From Steinernema hermaphroditum (taxonomy: Eukaryota > Nematoda > Chromadorea > Rhabditida > Steinernematidae): a DNA stretch of 64,000 nt. The position numbers and the translations under genes are program-made. Shown here piece after piece: positions 13,339 to 23,066 of the stretch. Location: positions 10,316,769-10,380,768 of the forward strand of contig CM059624.1 of the NCBI GenBank assembly GCA_030435675.1. Direction: 5' to 3'. Numbering within the stretch: the first letter of the stretch is position 1; each line of letters opens with the position of its first letter. The notes under the pieces were generated by a model. It saw nothing but the letters and a program-made list of their open reading frames with translations. It did no database searches and had not been told where the DNA came from.

Positions 13339-13392
13339 GAGGTCTACAGATCAATTATCGGGACTATCAAGGCCGACTGGAATTCTTTGTGA
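13339..13392 (+). pseudogene. Lipase 3'-end remnant
   Basis: These 54 bases encode [17 protein letters not shown] and a stop, the same C-terminus as the lipase at 19433-20886. Similarity to that gene stops abruptly upstream of 13339, so the rest of the gene is gone. It sits tail to tail with the PPP1 gene, exactly as the full lipase sits next to PPP3, and so marks a broken copy of the lipase+PPP unit. Confidence 0.75.
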
Positions 13393-13518
13393 TTTGAGCA
13401 CAATTGGCTAACGTAATACATCTCCATTCCTCAGATCTCTATTCAACTACGAGGCGAAGCACTGTGTCTTTTACTCTTTTATGCTTTATACAGACAAATG
13501 GGAGAAATCAAAGGCGCT

Positions 13519-13821
13519 CTACTTTCCACCGGCGACGGCGTAGCCAGAAGCGGGAGGAGGAGGTGGAGGAGGGGGGACGTAGGCTGGAGGCGGGGGAGGA
13601 GGAGGGGGAGCTCCACAGCCTCCTCCACAGGCAGGGGGAGGTGGTGGAGGAGCGCAGTTGCAAGGTGGTGGAGGAGGAGGGCTGAAATGTTTCTTTTGTA
13701 GAGAGGGTGACAAAGAGACGACCTACGCGCATCCGCATCCACCGCCTCCGGCTTGGGGCAGAAAGAAGGCGTTGGAGACTCCGAGGAAGGCGACGAGGAG
13801 GACGACGAAGGCGGTCTTCAT
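13519..13821 (-). CDS. Secreted Pro/Cys/Gly-rich peptide, copy 1 (PPP1)
   Basis: Two exons (13821-13727 and 13681-13519) with a 45-nt intron encode 85 aa. Residues 1-18 are a signal peptide (MKTAFVVLLVAFLGVSNA). The mature part starts FFLPQAGGGG, then has CxC, six prolines, CxC, six prolines, CGGGC, two runs of eight prolines separated by AYV, and the tail ASGYAVAGGK. This style resembles the low-complexity N-termini of nematode cuticle-type and ground-like proteins, but no ground-like domain follows, so an extracellular-matrix or secreted role is only inferred. The start is the ATG 45 bases downstream of a conserved TATATAA. The splice junction is supported because all four copies keep it and the frame. 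Confidence 0.8.
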
Positions 13822-13865
13822 GGCGGATCTGAGAGGCGATCTGGCAAACGGCGGGGCTCCGGGGA

Positions 13866-13931
13866 TTATATACCTCCCGAAAACGGACTTTCTTTAGGTT
13901 GGGTCGGGTCGAGAACCAGTTTTTGTGATAA
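13866..13931 (-). promoter_or_regulatory. PPP1 promoter: TATATAA box and GATA site
   Basis: TATATAA (reverse complement at 13866-13872) and a TGATAA-type GATA site (13926-13931) lie upstream of the PPP1 ATG. Both are kept at the same spacing in all four copies (copy 2: 17988-17994 and 18047-18052; copy 3: 18985-18991 and 18928-18933; copy 4: 21970-21976 and 21912-21917). GATA control would fit hypodermal or gut expression, but that is inference. Confidence 0.6.
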
Positions 13932-14106
13932 AAAAGAAGATCTGCGCGGCGCTAAGATTGCCGAAAGGTAATCGGGCGGCGGACAATGTTGAGAGTTTCG
14001 GCGATCCAACTAGTTAAAAGAGTGCATCTTCTTTGAACAAAGAAAAAGATAAGCAGCATAGTATTGTCAGTGTAATACACACATTTTCAATTTTCAGAGA
14101 AAGACG

Positions 14107-15359
14107 TATAGGGGGATCTCCAAGTTCAAAAGGTAAACTGGGAAAAGTTTCAGACATTTCAGCAGTATTTCGTGAGTTGCTCTTTTTTGGAGCTTTCGAA
14201 GGAGCTCACCAATCAAAAGACTTTTTATTTCTGGCATCCTCTTTGTTCAGAATATGTTTAGACAAAAGTCTGCTAAAGTCATTTTCAAAGCCTAAGATCG
14301 GTCGGAAAATCGCTCGACTTTCTCTAAACTTGACATTTGTTAGTCGAAAATGTCAATTGCTCAACAATTCTTCTGGTTCACTATTGGAATGTTCCCCAAA
14401 TGGGTAACGTAGACCTCACCTGGTAATTATTCTTCAGAACGGCCACTTTTTGCGTGTGTTGCCTCTATCGCAAAACGACTTAAATGATACAGTCGACCAG
14501 CAATATAATGCACAGAACGAAAGATCTATTTTGCTTTCTTTGTTTAGTTACACCGTCGGGGCAAAGGTCGCCTATCGCAGACATCAAAACTACAGATATC
14601 AGATCACTCGTGATGAACACGTGACGGGGCAAAAACGATTTCAACGTTTACGAGAGTACAAATGAATGGCAAGGTTACTAAAGCGTGTTCAGCACGTTTT
14701 CTGGTGGCGATAAGCGTTTATTTCCCAAGAAAGTGCCAAAAGAGAATGCTTTGTGTGGGCCGCAATCGATCACAAAGACCATTTTATGGAGTGACCTTTG
14801 GAACGACGTGGGAAGAATATGGTACCAGTTTGTTCTTGATTTGTGCGGTCCTAAAAAAGAGTCAGTAGGGAAATGAGAGTTATAACTAAAATTCCAATAG
14901 AACACCATTGACATGCTTTTTATGACAATACAGGGAAAGTAAGATATCAAATACATATGCACATGTTTGTGGGGCACAGTGAACAGAGTCCCGGGCCACC
15001 TTCTGATGGCGCACACTTCGGGATTGATAGGCGAGCGAACTGGGAACCATCGTACCGACCGTGGGGAGTTCGGACGATTCAAATGAAGGATCAAGAACAG
15101 CTCTCAAAAACACAATAGTGAATGCTTGACTTTACTTGTTATTCTCGTTGTCCGTTTTGAAAAAGAAATTATCCAAGTATAGAAAATAGAAGTGAGTTCT
15201 AAGTGACACTACAGTATAAAATGTACATATCTGCGCCACCAGCAACGCCGGAGACAGCACAGCACTCTTCACCCGCGCCGCCAAGAGGGAGATTCGCTTC
15301 AACGTCGATGTTTATACGGCCAGTCGGGGATGCGATGTCTTCGTTCAAAATGCTAAGCC
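14107..15359. other. No gene recognised
   Basis: Overlapping short frames on both strands between 14400 and 15100 have no motif. Nothing further seen. Confidence 0.3.
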
Positions 15360-15731
15360 TCAGCCGGGATCGCTCTCTTCACCACTGGAAACCATGGTGT
15401 AATACCATTGATTCAAGAGATAATAACTCTGAAAGAATGTGGATGCTGTGACATAGGCAAAACCCTGGTACCCCACACATTTTTTGCCGATTTCAGTCAC
15501 TTTACTCTCGTTGTATTGCTCTTTAAGATCTTCGCAGACTACATTTTGAACTGGTGCATGGAATTTTCCATTCAAAGACACACATATATCTGCACACAAA
15601 TCGGTATCCTGATTCTCGATGTTTGATTCAGAACAATTGCAAATGCACTTTAGGTTACTTACAAGTACATCGTCAGTGCAGTTATGTCGTCTCACTTTTG
15701 TGCAAATAGATAATTTGCAAAAGATCGGCAC
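15360..15731 (-). CDS. Probable exon of a Cys-rich, likely secreted protein
   Basis: A 123-codon open frame contains a dense Cys region (NCTDD.., then CICNCSESN, DLCADICVSL, VVCEDL, KKCVG) typical of a disulfide-rich extracellular domain. It is AT-richer than the lipase next door. A second open frame upstream (about 15924-15682, minus) begins with a hydrophobic run but lacks an ATG before it, so I cannot join the two with confidence. It would be divergent from lipase 1, with its 5' part close to the lipase start. Family not recognised. It may be one exon of a longer gene or a decayed one. Confidence 0.35.
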   Translation of the reverse strand: MPIFCKLSICTKVRRHNCTDDVLVSNLKCICNCSESNIENQDTDLCADICVSLNGKFHAPVQNVVCEDLKEQYNESKVTEIGKKCVGYQGFAYVTASTFFQSYYLLNQWYYTMVSSGEESDPG

Positions 15732-15989
15732 TATTCAATCTTTTGGTACTGTGGAAACCCAGAATCTTGGACCAAACGGACCATCTTGATCTGCATGGCG
15801 TCGTTCTGATCCATGGAGAGAACTCATCTTTCGGACTCAGGGACGCCATGCCTTCCCGCCCACTTCCGGCGTCATCACCCCGAATCCTACGCATAGCGCA
15901 AACGTAAGCGCTGATAAGCAACAAAGTGATAACAGTTTACATAAAACGGACAGTCTGCACCGTTATTCAGTGTCCTTTCGACAACTACG

Positions 15990-17409
15990 ATGTTTTCTGC
16001 GTTCCTCCTTGCGACCCTCGTCGCCGTGGCGACTGCTCGCCTCGACCCCGAGACCCAAATGACTACGGTAGGTGCATCACCTACGTGCCCTTCTAGCGCC
16101 CCTTCAGGTCGAGATCATCAACCACTGGGGATACCCCTCCCAAACTGTCTACGTGACCACAGAAGACGACTATGTCATCGAACTTCACCACATTCCCTAC
16201 GGAAAACAGAACGGACCTCGTAAGCCAGGACACGAAAGGCTGGTTCTACAGAGAGACATTTCAGCTGCCGAGAACGAAACTCGCCCTGTCGTCTTCCTGC
16301 AGCACGGTCTCGACTGCTCCAGTTCGAACTGGGTCGTCAACCTCCCCCACCAGTCGGCCGGGTTCATGTTCGCCGACGCCGGATACGATGTTTGGCTTGG
16401 AAATGTTCGTGGAAACACCTACGGAAAGAAGCACAAGACGATGAACCCGCGAAGCGAGAAGTTCTGGGAGTACAGGTGAGAATGTTCAGAATCCCAAAGA
16501 TGCAAAAAACGAAAAAAATCCACATTTTCTGACCTGATATTCCTGAAATTCAGCTTCGACGAGCACGTCAAATACGACCTCACCGCCATGATCGATACCG
16601 TACTCAACATCACCAAGCAGGAACAGGTCTACTACGTCGCCCACTCTCAAGGAACCCTCACCATGTTCGCCAAGCTAGCCGATGATCCCAAGTTCGGCGC
16701 CAAAGTAGGCCATACCCCTCACGCTCACACACGAAGCCTCCTTCAGATCAAGAAGTTCTTCGCGTTGGCGCCAGTCAGCACCGTCAAACACATCCGCGGC
16801 TTCTTCGATGTAGTCGCCCACACTCTTTACCCCCTCATCGACGGCTTCTCAAAGATCTTCGGCTCCGGCGAGTTCCTGCCCTCCAATTGGCTGATGAAGC
16901 TCGTCGCCGACACGATCTGCAATGGTCCATTCATCGGGCGCCACATCTGCAACAACGTCATGTTCCTCATCGCCGGCCCCGACAGCAAACAGCTGAACAT
17001 CACCAGAACGGCCGTCTACGTGTCCCACACCCCCGCCGGCACCTCCACCCAGAACGCCCTCCACTGGGCGCAGATGGTCCTGAGCGGAAAGATGCAGAAG
17101 TACGACTACGAGAGCCACTCGAAGAATCGTAAGCACTACGGAATGTCGAAGCCCCCCATGTATGACATCACGAATGTGGACGTCGACACCTACCTCTACT
17201 GGAGTGAGCTCGACTGGCTCGCCGACGGAAAAGACGTCCGCTCGCACATCCTCCCCAACCTGAACCCCAAGATTCTGAAGGAGAACAACCAGCTGAAGGA
17301 CTTTAACCACATGGACTTCATCTGGGGACTCCGCGCCGCCGACGAAATCTACAAACCCATCATGAAGATCATTGACGCGGACTTCCAGAAGAACAACACT
17401 TCCGCTTGA
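15990..17409 (+). CDS. Secreted/lysosomal acid lipase (LIPL type), lipase 1
   Basis: Alpha/beta-hydrolase of the lysosomal acid lipase family, hydrolysing triglycerides or cholesteryl esters in gut lumen or lysosome. Four exons (15990-16067, 16108-16475, 16554-16704, 16747-17409), all phases consistent, 419 aa. Residues 1-16 are a signal peptide. Then come the family start INHWGYPSQTVYVTTEDDYV, oxyanion-loop QHGLDCSSSNWV, GYDVWLGNVRGNTY, the nucleophile elbow VAHSQGT, the acid region SELDWLADGKDV, and the His motif FNHMDFIWG. The first Gly of the usual GHSQG elbow is Ala here. It is tail to tail with PPP2. A polyadenylation signal follows. Confidence 0.92.
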
Positions 17410-17446
17410 AATGTTCTCTAGTGACTCTTCGAGACCGATTTCTTAG

Positions 17447-17452
17447 AATAAA
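17447..17452 (+). terminator. Polyadenylation signal of lipase 1
   Basis: AATAAA 38 bases after the lipase 1 stop codon. Confidence 0.65.
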
Positions 17453-17559
17453 CTAATGGCTCACATAATATGTCGCTATCCCTCTAGATCAATACCCCTA
17501 GATTCAACTATGAGAGTACCGTGTCTTTCATTCGTTCATTCTTTCGGTTAACGCAATAC

Positions 17560-18220
17560 GTCTCCATTCCTGTGAGCGATGTACTGTGTCTTTCATTCAT
17601 TTATGCTTTATACAGACAAATGGGAGAAATCAAAGGCGCTCTACTTTCCACCGGCGACGGCGTAGCCAGAAGCGGGAGGAGGAGGTGGAGGAGGGGGGAC
17701 GTAGGCCGGAGGAGGTGGGGGAGGAGGAGGAGCTCCACAGCCTCCTCCACAGGCAGGGGGAGGTGGTGGAGGAGCGCAGTTGCAAGGTGGTGGAGGAGCA
17801 GGGCTGAAATGTTTCTTTTGTAGAGAGGGCGACAAAGAGGCGACCTACGCGCATCCGCATCCACCGCCTCCGGCTTGGGGCAGAAAGAAGGCGTTGGAGA
17901 CTCCGAGGAAGGCGACGAGGAGGACGACGAAGGCGGTCTTCATGGCGGATCTGAGAGGCGATCTGGCAACCGTCGGGGCTCCGGGGATTATATACCTCAA
18001 GAAAACGGACCTTTTTAGGTTGGGTCGGGTCAAGAACCAGTTTTTGTGATAAAAAGAAGATGTGCCCAGCGCTAAGATCGCCGAAAGGTAATCGGGCGGC
18101 GGACAATGTTGAGAGTTTCGGCGATCCAACTAGTTAAAAGATCGCATCTTCTTTGAACAAAAAAAAAAGATAAACAGCACAGTATTGTCAGTATAATACA
18201 CACATCACACAGAGAAAGAC
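17560..18220 (-). repeat. PPP repeat unit 2
   Basis: Second minus-strand unit. It matches unit 1 through coding, intron and upstream sequence to the shared AGAGAAAGAC end. It carries small differences, including a run of ten A near 18160. Confidence 0.85.
17641..17943 (-). CDS. Secreted Pro/Cys/Gly-rich peptide, copy 2 (PPP2)
   Basis: Exons 17943-17849 and 17803-17641, 45-nt intron, 85 aa. It has the same signal peptide, CxC/CxC/CxxxC Cys pattern and proline runs as the other copies. The main coding difference is Ala replacing one Pro just before the second CxC. It lies tail to tail with lipase 1 and divergently from PPP3, with about 1.1 kb between the two start codons. Confidence 0.8.
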
Positions 18221-18587
18221 AAGGAGATAGTAAAAGGAGATCTACTATGCAAATAGTGGTTGGCCCTGTGGTGCTTCACTGAAAGATTCTACTGTATATC
18301 ATTTAATTGTTTTTAGAATTATTACTTATAAACCCGGCTGCGCGCGAATTCGCGCCCTCCAGGTACTAAAAGCCAATTAGAAGCTCATGCAAATGGCTGA
18401 AGTTGGGGCCAAAAAACAGTAGCCCTGCGGGCGGCAAGATTGGTGCTCATGCAAAAGGCTGAAGTTGTCCAAAAATCTGCAAAGCTAAAAAATACGCTAA
18501 AAACGGCACAAAAACTGTAAAGAAACGCAAAGCCTTGCGTCATCAGAGATATGATGGAAGTATAGCGCTACCATCTCAACTGCCTGT

Positions 18588-18655
18588 GTGGCTCATTGCG
18601 AACGTGCTTCGTTTGTAAGCGGGCGGTGCCGGGTTCAGTTCCCCTCGGGGTCCTT
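18588..18655 (+). repeat. tRNA-like (SINE-type) sequence
   Basis: GTGGCTCATTGCGAACG resembles a Pol III A box and GGGTTCAGTTCCCC resembles a B box/T-arm with a 7-nt loop, at tRNA-like spacing. The T-stem pairs in only three positions and no acceptor stem is convincing, so this is more likely a tRNA-derived repeat than a working tRNA. A CA-rich run and an inverted CCGACGGG/CCCGTCGG-type sequence follow. Confidence 0.35.
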
Positions 18656-18861
18656 ATTTTGTGTGGGTGTTTTCCCCGTGCTCACGGAAAAACACACACA
18701 CACAAACAGACCAACGGACCCGTCGGTTCTCCATTTATATATAGGGGATAATGAATTAATCAATTATTCTATTGCGCTACCATTTTAAGTTTTCGTCCAC
18801 GTGATCGTTCATCACATAGAGTCCAAAAATCAACTCAGGTTTCTATGCGGTGACGATGTTA

Positions 18862-19432
18862 TCTCGCAACATTGTCCACCGCCCGATTACCTTTCGGCGA
18901 TCTTAGCGCCGCGCAGATCTTCTTTTTTATCACAAAAACTGGTTCTTGACCCGACCCAACCTAAAAAAGTCCGTTTTCTTGAGCTATATAATCCCCGGAG
19001 CCCCGCCGTTTGCCAGATCGCCTCTCAGATCCGCCATGAAGACCGCCTTCGTCGTCCTCCTCGTCGCCTTCCTCGGAGTCTCCAACGCCTTCTTCCTGCC
19101 CCAAGCCGGAGGCGGTGGATGCGGATGCGCGTAGGTCGCCTCTTTCTCGCCCTCTCTACAAAAGAAACATTTCAGCCCTCCTCCTCCACCACCTTGCAAC
19201 TGCGCTCCTCCACCACCTCCCCCTGCCTGTGGAGGAGGCTGTGGAGCTCCCCCTCCTCCCCCACCTCCCGCCTACATCCCCCCTCCTCCACCTCCTCCTC
19301 CCGCTTCTGGCTACGCCGTCGCCGGTGGAAAGTAGAGCGCCTTTGATTTCTCCCATTTGTCTGTATAAAGCATAAAAGAATGAAAGACACAGTACATCGC
19401 TCTTATAGTTGAATAGAGATCTAGTGCTCAAA
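18862..19432 (+). repeat. PPP repeat unit 3
   Basis: Plus-strand unit starting at the CAACATTGTCC..CCGCCCGATTACC block and ending against the lipase 2 stop codon. It lacks the outer part of the upstream region present in units 1, 2 and 4. Confidence 0.85.
19036..19335 (+). CDS. Secreted Pro/Cys/Gly-rich peptide, copy 3 (PPP3)
   Basis: Exons 19036-19130 and 19176-19335, 45-nt intron, 84 aa. Identical in layout to PPP1, except that the first of the two final proline runs has seven residues and the separator is AYI instead of AYV. TATATAA lies 51 bases before the ATG. It is tail to tail with lipase 2, with only about 97 bases between the two stop codons, mirroring PPP2/lipase 1. Confidence 0.8.
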
Positions 19433-20886
19433 TCACAAAGAATTCCAGTCGGCCTTGATAGTCCCGATAATTGATCTGTAGACCTCTTCTGGCGCGCGAA
19501 GTCCCCAAATGAAGTCCATGTGATTGAAGTTGGCGAGTTGAGTGTTTCCCTTCAGAATCTGAGGATTGAGGAAGGGCAGCAGACCCTGCTGGACATCTCG
19601 TGGATCGGCTAGATAGTCGTCATCGCCCCAAAAGAGGTACGTGTCGATGTTCACTTTGGAGATATTGTAGAGCGGAGGAAATACCTAAAAATTCTGATTA
19701 AAAGAGGTTACACGCTCTCCACCACCGATCCGTAGTGCTTCTCGTTTATTCTGGGGTTCCCGTAGTTGTATGCTTGTGTCTTCCCACTGTGTGTCATCTG
19801 GAACCAGTGCAGCATGTTCTGGCTCGACGTTCCTGCAGGAAGATGTGCAATGTAGACAGGAATACGACTCTCGTTCAGCTGGTGCGTGTCGGGACCAGCG
19901 ATGGAGAAAAGGAACTCAGCACAGACGACGTCTCCCAGGATGGGGAGGGAACAAATGCCTTCGGCAAGAAGGTCTCTGGTGAGCCAGTTGGATGGGAAGA
20001 ACTCTGACGACCCGAAGCGGCTGATTTCTTTTTGCCAAAGGGGATAGATGTATTCGGCCATGAGAGCGAAGAGGCCTTGTATGTATTTGAATGTGGCCAC
20101 GGGACCCAGGGCGAAGTGTTTGCGGACCTGTTATGGAGCGTGCTCCTCAATGAATAGGAAGCTCACCTTAGCCTTTAGGGTTCCATCGACTGAGTTCCTA
20201 GCGAATAACATAGTCGTCCCCTGGGAGTGCGCTACGTAGTACAGAAAGCTTTGAGCAGTTCTCTGGAGGACGACCTCAATCGATGCTGGCAGGTCGTACT
20301 TCGCCATCTCGTCCCAACTGAAGAGAATGTACAGTACCCCTAAAGCACTCTACCTGAATTCCCAAAACTCTTCGGTCGCCGTGCTCAGATTCACATTCCT
20401 TTTGCCATAAGTGTTTCCACGGGAATTGCCGAGCCATACATCGAAGCCGGCGTCAGCAAACATGAATCCTCAAACGAGCGTCCAACGAAAGGAGACAAAT
20501 ACGGTGTTTACCGGCTGACTCGTTCGGCAGATTGCTGACCCACACATCGCTTGCCGCAAGGAGTCCGTGCTGTAAGAAGACAACAGGCCGTATTTTGTCT
20601 TCCCCTAAAAATGTTAAACAAATGTAACAAGCTATAGTCCTGTTCCGACCCGTTTGGTTTGGCGCGCTGACGATGTGATGCAGCTGAAGAATGTAGCCAT
20701 CTTCCGTTGTCACCTCCACAGCTTCGGCCTGATATCCCCAGTGTTGAATCATTGTAATCTGAAAAGATTGGCTTGCTTCGTTTGGAATAAACATCCGAAT
20801 ACAGTGTTCATTTCAACCTCTGGATCGAGGCTCAATGCCAACCTGAACCAGATGCACAATACCATGGAAGTAGTGGGAACACCCAT
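19433..20886 (-). CDS. Secreted/lysosomal acid lipase (LIPL type), lipase 2
   Basis: Seven exons, all phases consistent (20886-20803, 20758-20650, 20604-20512, 20468-20354, 20317-20167, 20127-19714, 19684-19433), giving 405 aa. Start chosen at 20886, the first ATG after an in-frame stop. A hydrophobic leader is followed by [46 protein letters not shown], the elbow [16 protein letters not shown] and the His motif FNHMDFIWG. It shares the Ala-for-Gly change in the elbow with lipase 1, but the two are clearly diverged and lipase 2 has more introns. It faces lipase 1 across the PPP2/PPP3 pair. Confidence 0.92.
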
Positions 20887-21779
20887 GAGGAGAGCGCTTC
20901 CAAAGCTGACACTGACGTGTCGCTATTTGTTAGATATTCCTCCACGCACTGACATAATCCGACTTTGTTTACCCTCTCGGCTTCGTCCGCCATGCTTTCA
21001 TGGACTATATACACACATGCACCTTCGGCAGATTAAGAACTGTTTAGATCCTCGAAAATACATTCACGACCAAATGGTTTGGTCAACTGCCTGAACAGGC
21101 CCAACACACTTGTTCCTAAATAATGGCCGTCTTTTAGGCGTCATCACAGTGAGGAACCCGCATTCCCAAATCGCGCACTTAAAAGTGCATTTCTCAAAAA
21201 AGTAAAACGAATTGCATAAGGATCTGTAATTTAATAGGATTTGATTTCCCACACCTGCTTTTTGCACTTTGCGATTCGCACTGCATTGTGACCTTTGGAC
21301 GTTTATGGTTCAACGAGAATACACAAAGTGGTATACAAAATGCAGATGTTCCAGTCCAATCCGAAGACAACTCTAGTTACGAGTAAAGCACAGCAGAATT
21401 GTTTCGCCCATTTCGAAGCCAGTTCCATCCACAACATTCAGTCTTTCAACTTCAACAACTTCACTTTTGGACTCCAACTTCACAACCAGTGCCCGCGATA
21501 CCATAAATGATTATTAGCATCAGATAGTGCTGGTTTACACGACTTTTGTGGTAAATCCGGGCTATGCAAAAACAGTTTTTTGTACAACTAGGACAGAATT
21601 TCACAACTTAAAAAGAGCGAGGTCCTTGCACATCTTTATGACGGTTAAGAGGGTCACTTCCATCGAACGTTTTAAAGGGTTCTAGGGGTTCGCTGAGTGA
21701 TATAAGTGAGCGGTAGTTCTCGGCCACTCGAACGCCCTATGCCGAAGATCGAAGAAGACCAGCTACGGTGTGAGACCAG
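20887..21779. other. No gene recognised
   Basis: Upstream region of lipase 2. No coding exon or clear promoter element was recognised. Confidence 0.3.
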
Positions 21780-22400
21780 AAGACCAACTATATTTGCTCT
21801 CTTTGTTCAAAGAAGATGCGATCTTTTAACTAGTTGGATCGCCGAAACTCGCAACATTGTCCGCCGCCCGATTACCTTTCGGCGATCTTAGCGCCGCGCA
21901 GATCTTCTTTTTTATCACAAAAACTGGTTCTTGACCCGACCCAACCTAAAAAGGTCCGTTTGCTGGAGGTATATAATCCCCGGAGCCCCGACGGTTGCCA
22001 GATCGCCTCTCAGATCCGTCATGAAGACCGCCTTCGTCGTCCTCCTCGTCGCCTTCCTCGGAGTCTCCAACGCCTTCTTTCTGCCCCAAGCCGGAGGCGG
22101 TGGATGCGGATGCGCGTAGGTCGCCTCTTTCTCGCCCTCTCTACAAAAGAAACATTTCAGCCCTCCTCCTCCACCACCTTGCAACTGCGCTCCTCCACCA
22201 CCTCCCCCTGCCTGTGGAGGAGGCTGTGGAGCTCCCCCTCCTCCTCCGGCCTACGTCCCCCCTCCTCCACCTCCTCCTCCTGCTTCTGGCTACGCCGTCG
22301 CCGGTGGAAAGTAGAGCGCCTTTGATTTCTCCCATTTGTCTGTATAAAGCATAAAAGAATGAAATACACAGTACATCGCTCTTATAGTTGAATAGAGATC
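21780..22400 (+). repeat. PPP repeat unit 4
   Basis: Plus-strand unit with the longer upstream block: CTTTGTTCAAAGAAGATGCG, then AACTAGTTGGATCGCCGAAAC, both also in units 1 and 2 in reverse orientation. Its 3' flank ends near GAATAGAGATCTAG, where units 1 and 3 run into lipase sequence. Confidence 0.85.
22021..22314 (+). CDS. Secreted Pro/Cys/Gly-rich peptide, copy 4 (PPP4)
   Basis: Exons 22021-22115 and 22161-22314, 45-nt intron, 82 aa. The same signal peptide and Cys pattern; the only length change is in the first late proline run, which has five prolines instead of seven or eight. There is no lipase next to it. This is the outermost copy of the mirror-image cluster. Confidence 0.8.
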
Positions 22401-23066
22401 TAGAGGAATGGAAACGTATGTGTTAAACGAAAAAGCTGCAAAATGAGCGAAATCACTTAGACTGTGTGGCTGACTAATCCCAGCATCTAAAAAAGGGTTC
22501 ATCTGTGTTTATGCACAAGAATTTATGTATGTTCTCAATATTTAATCTCGCGTCCCACGTAATTTTATGCACGAAAAATCGAAGTCATTCATCACGAGAG
22601 ATTTTTCGTGAATAGTCTATGCCCTTTCACTATTATATTTTGTTTATTTTTCTTTGCTTTTCTTCCCACATGGCTACATGACTGCAAACACTCGCAATGT
22701 CTCATCTTCCCCCGCAATGAATACATGACGTATATCAGTATCAGATGTGGTGACAGATTCCCCTCTGCGTGTGGGGTCACTTTTCTCTCCTTCCTTGTCC
22801 TCGATCGTGGATGTCACTTGTCACTTCTCCCTAATCAAATTATGTTCATCCCGACTCCCCCTTCGTTCGTCTGTGTGTAACACTTCGAAGGCGCTTCCTA
22901 TCCACTTTATGCACACAACGATTACATGGTTCCAACGGCAACAGATTTATCACTTTCTCTTTCTAAGCAACACTCGGGAGGAGGGTGCACGTAACACAAA
23001 CACATTAGCTCGGGAGATCTCGGGAACGGCGCTCGGTCGTATTTACAGTAACCCTCGAGGAAGTGT
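22401..23066. other. No gene recognised
   Basis: AT-rich spacer between the PPP cluster and the LDLa gene. Nothing recognised. Confidence 0.3.

Larger units (their letters stand above)
13440..14106 (-). repeat. PPP repeat unit 1
   Basis: Copy 1 of a unit of about 0.6 kb found four times in the window. It includes the PPP gene, its intron, about 280 bp of upstream sequence and the 3' flank. The far end (GTATTGTCAGTGTAATACAC, then AGAGAAAGAC) matches unit 2. Confidence 0.85.

Noticed and set aside
13479..13742. Alternative-frame Leu-, Arg- or Ser-rich proteins across the PPP genes
   Set aside because: They arise from reading the CCT/CCA proline codons in other frames; the spliced proline frame with a signal peptide is conserved in all four copies.
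16705..16746. Fourteen extra in-frame lipase residues
   Set aside because: The stretch starts GTAGGC and ends CTTCAG, is 42 nt long and breaks the family alignment, so it is an intron.
18588..18655. Functional tRNA gene
   Set aside because: The T-stem has only three pairs and no acceptor stem forms.
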